Origin: Chlamydomonas sphaeroides
Taxonomy: Eukaryota; Chlorophyta; Chlorophyceae; Chlamydomonadales; Chlamydomonadaceae
Assembly (NCBI GenBank): GCA_001662425.1
Contig: BDDC01000248.1
Location: 48,951-72,605 of the forward strand
DNA: 23,655 bases
Direction: 5' to 3'
The position numbers and the translations under genes were made by a program. The notes beneath the pieces are model-generated. The model made no database searches. It saw nothing but the letters and a program-made list of their open reading frames with translations, and was not told the DNA's origin. Shown here piece by piece: positions 17,831-23,655 of this stretch (position 1 is the stretch's first letter; every line of letters starts with the position of its first letter).

Positions 17831-18224
17831 AGAGGGGGCGCCTGGGCCAGCAGCGGCGCCAGCAGAGGCGCCGGCGGCTGCAGCGGTGCGAGGGCAGCAC
17901 CAACAGCGGCTCAGCTGGTGGTGCAGCAGGCAGCACGTCCAGCGGCACCTGCTGCATGACGGCAGGCTGGGCCAGCGTGGGTGCGACGGGTGGCAGCGGC
18001 GCTGGCGCAGGTGCGGGCTGCTGGGCTGGATCGGGCAGCGGTGGAGGTGGCGGTGGGGGAACCACCGCTGCTAGTTGCTGCACTTTTGGCGGCGGTGCTT
18101 CGGTGGGCACCGCCGGCGGGTTAGCGGCGGCGGCCATCACCTGGGCCGCCGCTTGCTGCTGCATGGCCGCTTGCTGCTGTGCGGCCGCAACGGCTAACAC
18201 CTGCAGCTGTTGATTAAGGTCCAT
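17831..18224 (-). pseudogene. Gag N-terminus, Gln/Ala- and Pro-rich
   Basis: The likely start is the ATG at 18222-18224 (context GCCACGATGGAC), giving MDLNQQLQVLAVAAAQQQAA. A run of Gln/Ala (possible coiled coil), then APPPKVQQLAAVVPPPPPPP and PAQQPAPAPAPLPPVAPTL follow. The frame is open further upstream, but the text there lacks a better start. A frame change near 17880 moves to the next gag piece. Low-complexity, GC-rich; the CAG/CTG-rich DNA makes it prone to length change. It belongs with the gag pieces to its left. Confidence 0.6.
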
Positions 18225-18900
18225 CGTGGCTCCGGCTGCTTGAGCTTGGAGCGCTACAAGGGCCACGGGTGCTAGGCTGAGTGCACGGGCTGTGGCCTTA
18301 CTTGCTCTGGGCCGTTGACCTTGTCGCCGGCTTCATGTTGCCAATCACGAGGTAGGCTGTTCACACTGCCAGCCACAGACGCAGACAGGCTGTGGAACGT
18401 GTTGGGGTCCTCCAAGCTACTTTACGAAGTGACTGTCGGCATGTGGCGTGGCGGGCCAAGGGGTTGGCTGGCGGCCGGGCACGGCAGCAGCAGGGGCTGG
18501 AGGCGCTGGGCAAGCACCTGACCGACAAAAGCTGCTGCGCTGCTGGCTGATACCGGGCGGGGCACCCTACACTCGGGGTCAGACGGGCCGGCCTCCGATG
18601 CACGGCGCCCATGGGCAGGAGACGTACACGGGGCACTGACAGCACGCAGCTGCGACGGCGTGGGCGCTGCTCCGGTGCGGCTGCACGTGTGAGAAGCGAC
18701 CCCTCCCTCGGGCTGCATGGCAGGTGGCGGTGGCATGAGACCGGGTGGGGGAAGTGCTGCTGCATTGGCCTTGAACGTGGGATTGAGGTACTGGCTAGCG
18801 GCCAGCTTGCTGAGTGGAGGTGAAGGAGGACAGAAGGAGAGAGAGGAGGAGGCAGCAAAGCCGGTTGCTTAAAGGTAGGCCTGCACCCAACGGGGTGGCT
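18225..18900. other. Non-coding stretch upstream of gag
   Basis: There is no convincing gene. One minus-strand frame (18736-18422, then on to about 18310 after a TAA) gives EDPNTFHSLSASVAGS and DWQHEAGDKVNGPEQ, which may be a short remnant of coding sequence or of the leader. The minus strand has GTAAGG near 18300, which could be a splice donor. A (GAGGAG)-type purine-rich patch lies at 18818-18853. I see no LTR or tRNA primer-binding site. Confidence 0.35.
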
Positions 18901-18921
18901 CCTTTGATTTACACACAGCAG

Positions 18922-19174
18922 TGACCAGTCTGGTTTGCCAGCAACACACGACTTACTCCTCAGCGTCACCCAGGCTGGGCCGCCAGGAACTTGCAACAAA
19001 GGGACGAGCAGAGAGCAGCGACAAGACTTGACTGCCCCAACAGCACAGCACCTCAGAGACTCAGGCACCGGCACGAATGCTCAACCTCCCCAGGCGGTGA
19101 CCAGGCTGGGTCGCCGGGTACTGTTTTCCAACCTTTCACAAACAACCGCACAGCAGGGACCAGTCTGGTTTGCC
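18922..19174. repeat. Dispersed degenerate ~20-bp repeat, four copies
   Basis: Copies lie at 18922-18940, 18965-18984, 19097-19115 and 19156-19174. They share a core like GTGACCAGnCTGGnTnGCC. Copies 1 and 4 carry CCAGTCTGGTTTGCC, copies 2 and 3 CAGGCTGGGnCGCC, so two subtypes are arranged as 1-2-2-1. Spacing is irregular, so this is not a simple tandem array. Related 'caacaagacttg' words occur at about 19019 and 19209. Origin unknown. Confidence 0.55.
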
Positions 19175-19439
19175 GGGTAACTCAATACAGGGCCATGCAG
19201 CGGCAAGCGGCAACAAGACTTGCACGCCTGAACGCAGGAACCAGAGGCACACGTGCCGTAGCACGCCAAACAAAGCCGTGACAATTGATTGAACGCTGGC
19301 GCTGATAGGTGCGCAATATGGCAGTCAGGCCACCCGGGTAGGGTGAAGGAGGAAACGAAGCAGACCGAAAACCGTGAACCAAACCAAAACGAAAACCGCC
19401 TGACCCCGGGGTCAGTTGGCTAAGAGCCTTGAGGGCCCT
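19175..19439. other. No gene seen; 3' flank of gene C
   Basis: This would be the 3' untranslated side of gene C. Near 19375-19400 the plus strand has an AACCAAAACGAAAACC-like A-rich patch. I do not see a TGTAA polyadenylation word, the usual signal in volvocine algae, on the minus strand just after the candidate stop at 19440. Confidence 0.3.
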
Positions 19440-19547
19440 CTACTGGCTGCCGGCTCCGGTAACACAGGGCCGGCTCTGAATGGCGGCCTTGACGGCCTCA
19501 GTCATCTGCTCCACCGACGGCAGCCACGCGCCGCCAATATAGTCTGA
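19440..19547 (-). CDS. Gene C candidate exon 3
   Basis: It has 36 codons including the TAG at 19440-19442, reading SDYIGGAWLPSVEQM and TEAVKAAIQSRPCVTGAGSQ, a good amphipathic-looking text in an otherwise non-coding area. The acceptor GAGACAG is directly upstream. It joins exon 2 in phase 0 through a 156-bp intron (19548-19703). It could instead be a remnant of a separate coding piece. Confidence 0.4.
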   Translation of the reverse strand, partial: SDYIGGAWLPSVEQMTEAVKAAIQSRPCVTGAGSQ

Positions 19548-22500
19548 CTGTCTCTAGCGGAACTCTAGTAGACCCCTAAGGGCAGTGGCTGAGCCCTCCG
19601 GCCATTGCCCAAATACAGATGCCCCCTCACTGGGTTTGGCTTTAAATCCTACCATTGTCCATAATGGTGACCTTAATCAAAGTGCTTCGTGAGAGGGGAT
19701 CACCCGCATCTTGCCACGCTCACACGCCTGGCGCACATGTCCAACAAGGAAGCTCGCCTCCTTGTCATCGGTGGGCACCGCCGGCTCCTGGCTGATCGTC
19801 GTCTTGTCGAGCGTGGTGCTCTGGAGCACACGCTCCACACAGCGCTGCACGGCCGCCTCTAGGTCGGGAGCACGGCGGGCCTCCGCACAGAATCTGGAGA
19901 AGGGGTACGAGCCGGACAGCTTGCACACGAGGGCCCACGTTGCCGAGCACATCTTCAGCACAGGCTCCTCCTGCTCCGCCTCCTCGACTGAGTACGGCTG
20001 CACGTCCAGGCCCGCGAGGAAGCGCAGGCCGCAGTTGATCTCAGTTTGGGTGAAGCCGCCGACCAGGGTGCCATTCTTGGCTGACACGCATTCAGCTGCC
20101 CTGGCCCGTTGGGGTCACAGCCTCACTCGCATTCGGCTGCCCTGGTCCAATGGGGCTGCAGCCTAACTCGCATTGCTGCTACAGTCTGTTGCCACGGAAT
20201 GATGGGACAGCAGCCTAACTGGCAATCGACTACTCCGCAGGCCTGTTGGGGCAACAGCCTCACTCGCATTTGGCTGTTACGGTTCTTCGGGGCTACAGCC
20301 TCACTCGCATTCGGCTGCCCTGGCCCGTTGGGGCCACAGCCCCACGCGCATGCAGCTGCCCTGGCCCGTTGGGGCCACAGCCTCACCTGCATTCAGCTGC
20401 CATGTCCGTTGGGGCCACAGCTTCACTCGCATTCGGCTGCCATGGTCCATTGGGGCCACAGCCTCACTTGCATTCAGCTGCCAGGGTCCGTTGGGGCCAC
20501 AGCCTCATTCGCATTTGGCTGCCCTGGCCCGTTGGGGCCACAACCCCACTCGCTTTCGCCCGCCATGGTCCTATGGGGCTGCAGCCTAACTCGCATTTCT
20601 GCCACGGTCCGTTGCCACGAAATGATGGGACCGCAGCCTAACTGGCAATTGACTTTTCCGCGGGCCCGTTTGGGCCACAGCCTCACTCGCATTCGGCTGC
20701 CCTGGCCCGTTGGGGCCACAGCCTCACTCGCATTCGGCTGCCCTGGCCCATTGGGGCCACAGCCTCACTTGCATTCGGCTGCCATGGTCTGGTGGAGCCG
20801 CAGCCTCACTCGCATTCAGCTGCCCTGGCCTGTGGGGCCACAGCCTCACTCGCATTCGGCTGCCAGGGTCTGTTGGGGCCACAGCCTCACTCGCATTCGG
20901 CTGCCCTGGCCCCTTGGCGCCACAGCCTCACTCGCATTCGGCTGCCACGGTCCATTGCCATGGTCCGATAGGGCCGCGGCCTAACTTGCATTTAGCTACC
21001 CGGGCCCGTTTTGGGGGCTACAGCCTCACTCGCATTCCAATGCCTTAGCACGCTGGGGCCACGGCCCCACTCGCATTGGGCTGCCCTGGCCCGCTGGGCT
21101 GCAGCCTCACTCGCATTGGAGGCGCTGCCCTGGCCTGTTGGGGCCACAGCCCCACACGCATTCAACGGCCATGGTCCGTCAGGGCTGCAGCCTCACTCGC
21201 ATTCGGCTGTCTTTGTCCGTTGGGGCCACAGCCTCACTCGCATGCGGCTGCCCTGACCCCTGGCCCGTTCAGGCCACAGCCTCACTCTCATTTGGCGGGT
21301 ATGGGCCGTCGGGGCCGCAGCCTCAATTCCATTTGGCTGCCCTGGTCCGTTGGGGCCACAGCCTCACTCGCATTTGGCTGCCCTGGGTCTGGAGGGGCCG
21401 ATGTCTCATAACTTGCATTCAGCCGCCATGGTCTATTGGGGACGCAACGTTACTAATATTTGGTTGCCCTGGCCCGTTGGGGCTCTGGCCTTGTTTGCAA
21501 TCAGCCCCCAACAATGGGGCCGTCGAGACCCTTCTGCAGAGCTCGGTTGCTGGGGCCGTGTGGGCCGCAATCTCCTCCTGCAGAGCTCGGTTGCTGGGGC
21601 CGTGTGGGCCGCAACCTCCTCCTGCAGAGCTCGGTTGATCAGCGGGCCCGTCTGTGCGCACCGTTGAAGTCACACAGGCAGCGGAGGCACTGGCTGCTGC
21701 CCTTGGGGCCGCACGTCACCACCATGCACATGTGGCCGGCCGACGTCGAGCCGATTGAACACACCATGGTCGGGTGCTGCGTTGTCTTGCCACTGCGGCT
21801 GAGCAAGCACTGTCCGTGGCCCAGTTCTGGAGTCTCCATGGGCTCCGGCGCCGAAGCACAGGTGAGCGCATTGCCGGCGCTCAAGCTGGTGGGCTGCGGC
21901 AGCAGCAGTCCATTGGCCAGCTGCTGGGCGCTGCACCCGACGTACTCAACGTACTCGACGGCATCAACCTCCTCAGCGCCGTACTTGTTCTCAGCGCCGT
22001 CCTTGTAATCGGCGGTGCCGGCACCTGCTGTGTCGTAGGGGGCACCTGGATCTCCGGGGTCGCCAGGGTCGATGTGGCTGGCTGAGCCGGCGGACGCACG
22101 GGCACGGAGTGATGCCGCCTGGGCCCGCACCAGCTCATCACTGTAGTCTTGCAGCGAGTTGAGGTAGGCGGCTGACATGCAGCCGAGGTCGACCCGTGGT
22201 TGAAGGTCGCAACCGTACTTGCGGGCCACATTGCAAAAGCACTCACAGGAGTGGAAGTCGTGCGAATTGCTGGAGCACCAGGGGCACCGCCAGTGCTCAT
22301 CGCTGATGTCGCGGCGAGAGCGCTTGCTCTGGCTGGAGGTGGAGGCGCCGCTGCTGCGCGAAGGGGAAGTGCGCCCTGACATGAGATACGGCACACTGCT
22401 GGCACCAGCCTCTCCGCCAGGTGCATACGGACTGGGCCCAAAGTGGCTGGAGCGGCTGGGCACATAGGGTGCAGCGTTGCGGCCGCCGTGATGCTGGTGC

Positions 22501-23081
22501 GGTGGCGGTGCTGGGACCACAGCCGCGCGCACACTGTAGGGCGCTGACACAGGCGGCGGAAGGCGGCGTCCACCATTGGGAGTGCTGCCATGGTAGCCGC
22601 CGCGAGCGGCAGGCCGGCCAGCGCCGATGAATGGCGGCGGCAGAGGCTGCTGGGGAAGGCGCTGCTGCGGCATGCCCAGGTTTAGCCGGCTGAGGTCGAT
22701 CCCGTTGACAGAGATGCCGCTCTTGCGCAGCATAAGCAGAGCCATCACCACGCGCTGGTGCTCTGCGGACTGGGCGGCGTCAGGCTCGCCGCCACTCGCA
22801 CGCGGCACGCGTGCGAGTGGCGGCTCGTAGGCGAAGGCGGCACGTTCATCATCATGCTCACAACCGTCGCAGCCGCTGGCTGCTGGAAGTAATCGGGCAG
22901 CATTTCGCCCTCGTCCTTGATGTGGGTTGTTGGCCAGGGCTGAATCGTAGTTGCTGGGCTGGCTGTGACGAACGTCCATCGTGTTGTCAATGGCGGTTGG
23001 TTTGTTGGCGCTGAACTGCGGGGCCATACTAGGGTGCATTGAAGGGCACAAAAGGAGGAACGTGAAGTCCTCAGAAGACAT
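19440..23081 (-). CDS. Gene C: unrecognised Cys/His-rich protein, 2-3 exons
   Basis: Proposed exons: 1, 23081-21662; 2, 20095-19704; 3, 19547-19440. Exon 1 alone is a long open frame (21639-23234 on minus). The start is chosen at the ATG 23079-23081; ATG 23025-23027 (context AGTATGGCC) is as good. In order: LALANNPHQ-type N-terminus; an acidic Cys patch (GCDGCEHDDE); a helical LMLRKSGISVNGIDLSRLNL; a Pro/Gly/Tyr/Arg-rich low-complexity part; a basic patch (SQSKRSRRD, possible nuclear signal); a Cys/His cluster at about 22233-22286 (C-x2-C-x4-H-x2-H-x-C-x-C-x-C); DPGDPGDPG; an acidic Tyr-rich part (AEEVDAVEYVEYVG); and a second Cys cluster reaching the exon end. Exon 2 adds VGGFTQTEINCGLRFLAGLD and LEAAVQRCVERVLQSTTLDK. 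Without exon 3 the protein ends at TGA 19677-19679. No family is recognised; it could be host or transposon encoded. Confidence 0.55.
19548..19703 (-). other. Candidate intron 2 of gene C
   Basis: GT at 19703-19702 (GTGATC) and AG just before 19547 give a 156-bp phase-0 intron, less GC-rich than the flanks (it contains ATTAAGGTCACCATTATGG on the minus strand). Confidence 0.35.
19704..20095 (-). CDS. Gene C exon 2 (to 19677 if unspliced)
   Basis: The acceptor is GGCAG just before 20095, and the frame then runs GAA-TGC-GTG-TCA into a convincing coding stretch (TQTEINCGLRFLAGLDVQPY, CSATWALVCKLSGSYPFSRF, DDKEASFLVGHVRQACERGK). The join with exon 1 keeps frame exactly (G plus CT). If no further splicing happens, the frame ends IPSHEAL at TGA 19677-19679. 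If the donor at 19704/19703 (GTGATC) is used, it joins exon 3 in phase 0. Confidence 0.6.
20089..21480. repeat. 41-bp minisatellite array, about 34 units
   Basis: On plus, the unit runs from CATTCGGCTGCCCTGGCCC through GTTGGGGCCACAGCC to TCACTCG. Divergence is high on the left and right ends and lower in the middle. A longer variant (with AATGATGGGA) occurs at about 20171-20268 and 20593-20690, a related one at 20943-21033. Because 41 is not a multiple of three and the unit has no stop in any plus frame, all three plus frames are open for long distances and give a 41-residue pseudo-protein repeat. The array begins inside the last bases of exon 2 of gene C (20089-20095). Confidence 0.92.
20096..21661 (-). 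other. Candidate intron 1 of gene C, filled by minisatellite
   Basis: It starts GTGCGC (21661 downwards) and ends GGCAG (20096). Length is 1,566 bp. About 90% of it is the 41-bp array, the rest a 44-bp repeat and short spacers. The flanking exons join in frame, which is the main support. No transcript evidence is available here. Confidence 0.55.
21534..21637. repeat. 44-bp tandem repeat, 2.4 copies
   Basis: Copies start at 21534, 21578 and 21622 with CTGCAGAGCTCGGTTG. The second copy differs from the first at only a few bases (AATCTCC against AACCTCC). It lies between the 41-bp array and the exon 1 donor, inside the proposed intron. Its GGGGCCGTGTGGGCCGCAA core loosely resembles the 41-bp unit, so it may be derived from it. 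Confidence 0.85.
21662..23081 (-). CDS. Gene C exon 1
   Basis: The exon ends ...TTC-AAC-G followed by GTGCGC, a donor form typical of volvocine algae. Splicing here leaves a phase-1 codon. Without splicing, the frame meets a TGA at 21639-21641, 23 bases past the donor. The open frame continues upstream of the chosen ATG to 23234 without a better start. Confidence 0.6.
22788..22824. repeat. Perfect 16-bp inverted repeat, 5-base loop
   Basis: Arms GCCGCCACTCGCACGC (22788-22803) and its exact reverse complement (22809-22824) flank GGCAC. It is GC-rich, so a very stable hairpin in DNA or RNA. It lies inside exon 1 of gene C, coding for the PPLARVPRASGG part. Confidence 0.9.
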
Positions 23082-23594
23082 CAACAAAGGTGGGCTCTTG
23101 TAGCCAGGTGTGTCGCACGTGTCGCGCCGCTGTCGTAGCGCACGCACTCCAAATCTAGGGCTCAGGCTACTCCGGCTCGGACCCAAACACAGCAGGAGAT
23201 CGCTAGCAGCGCACCTCAGGGCAATCTGCGGCAAGTATCTATGCAGGCAGATTCGCGCGCCCTATTCACGTCCCCGCTCACGCCTCCTCGTCAGGAATGG
23301 CGCCTATTGCGGTAGGTTAATGCTGCTGTCGTGGTCCCGTTGACGTAGGACAAGCAGCCCCTGACCTGACCTTAGGACGGTTGGTCGTAGTAGACCTTCA
23401 AGATAGTCGCTGGTGTTGCCGTCGACCAGAGCTCGGTTCTCGCAGGGAGTTGGGGGGTTGCGTAGCCAGATTCACGGACCAACACTGGGACGGGACCACA
23501 GGAAACACACTCTGAACGAGTGGCCTGCCGCCTTTATGCCACGGACTCAAAAGCCGCTGAAGGCGTGCTGAGCAACGTGGGTACTCTGACTGAA

Positions 23595-23598
<4 letters not shown>
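23082..23598. other. 5' flank of gene C; no gene seen
   Basis: The exon 1 frame stays open to 23234 with no ATG. Beyond that I see no convincing coding sequence on either strand, no TATA box I would defend and no repeat other than the microsatellite that follows. The promoter of gene C, if it is transcribed, should be here. Confidence 0.35.

Positions 23599-23653
<55 letters not shown>
23599..23653. repeat. (GA)27 microsatellite at window edge
   Basis: This is a pure dinucleotide run of about 55 bases with no interruption, ending two bases before the window end. On the minus strand it is (TC)n upstream of gene C. Confidence 0.97.

Positions 23654-23655
<2 letters not shown>

Larger units (their letters stand above)
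10914..18224 (-). mobile_element. Element B: Ty3/gypsy chromovirus, 5' LTR not found
   Basis: Order on the minus strand is gag, protease, RT, RNase H, integrase, chromodomain, polypurine tract, 3' LTR, which is the canonical chromovirus order. From gag ATG to LTR end it is 7.3 kb, a normal size. The left boundary (10914) is sharp. The right boundary is unknown: I found no second LTR copy up to 23655, so the 5' LTR is deleted, diverged or separated. The pol part is clear. The gag part (15561-18224) is assigned by order and overlap only; its GC content is higher. The element is non-autonomous given its stops, frameshifts and integrase changes. Confidence 0.72.

Noticed and set aside
18361..19074. 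Minus-strand 237-codon frame as a gene
   Set aside because: Arg/Pro/Ser/Cys-rich text without domain or good start; it crosses the dispersed repeats and looks like a chance open frame in GC-rich DNA.
20089..21480. CRISPR-like array
   Set aside because: Units are contiguous and similar over their full length, with no unique spacers, in a eukaryote-like context.
20109..21667. Long plus-strand ORFs with a 41-residue repeat (for example 20109-20984)
   Set aside because: They are a by-product of a stop-free 41-bp unit; all three plus frames are open, and no start, codon bias or flanking coding sequence supports translation.
18225..23655. 5' LTR of element B
   Set aside because: I looked for the reverse complement of the LTR ends (GACACTACA, TGTCAGGGGAATGG) right of gag and found none.

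Overview
The window looks like nuclear DNA of a green alga, most likely a volvocalean-type chlorophycean. The evidence is indirect: high GC with GC-rich third positions, chromodomain Ty3/gypsy (chromovirus) sequence, GT-GCG type splice donors, minisatellite-filled non-coding DNA and long (GA)n. A Haematococcus-like genome is my loose impression only. I see no rRNA, tRNA, CRISPR or prokaryotic operon. Nearly all credible coding sequence is on the minus strand.

Layout, right to left (5' to 3' on the minus strand). (1) 23655-19440: gene C, an unrecognised Cys/His-rich low-complexity protein. Its exon 1 is joined in frame to exon 2 across a 1,566-bp candidate intron made almost wholly of a 41-bp minisatellite; a short third exon is possible. 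A (GA)n tract closes the window on the right. (2) 19439-18225: non-coding, with a dispersed degenerate ~20-bp repeat. (3) 18224-15561: broken gag-like frames (Ala/Gln/Pro-rich N-terminus, globular middle, Gly/Arg/His/Asp-rich stretch, zinc knuckle, Cys cluster). (4) 15705-11146: pol of a chromovirus, 'element B', in the order protease, RT, RNase H, integrase, chromodomain. It is followed by a polypurine tract and a 237-bp 3' LTR (10914-11150). I could not find a 5' LTR. (5) 10913-1: 'element A', about 10.9 kb of one-direction coding-like sequence broken by many frameshifts and stops. Only its 3' end is recognisable, as a Ty3/gypsy-type RT that runs off the left edge. The ~9.5 kb before the RT matches no family I know.

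The genes do not form a pathway. The left 18 kb is a graveyard of retroelements: element B carries two in-frame stops and several frameshifts in pol, an Asp-to-Asn change at the first integrase catalytic position and a 114-bp insertion in the integrase zinc finger, so it cannot be autonomous. Either gag belongs to B (simplest, from order and overlap), or gag and region A are halves of one larger element split by B. The best leads are the very large unknown coding block of element A, and the minisatellite intron of gene C, in which most repeat units carry both a donor-like and an acceptor-like motif on the sense strand.
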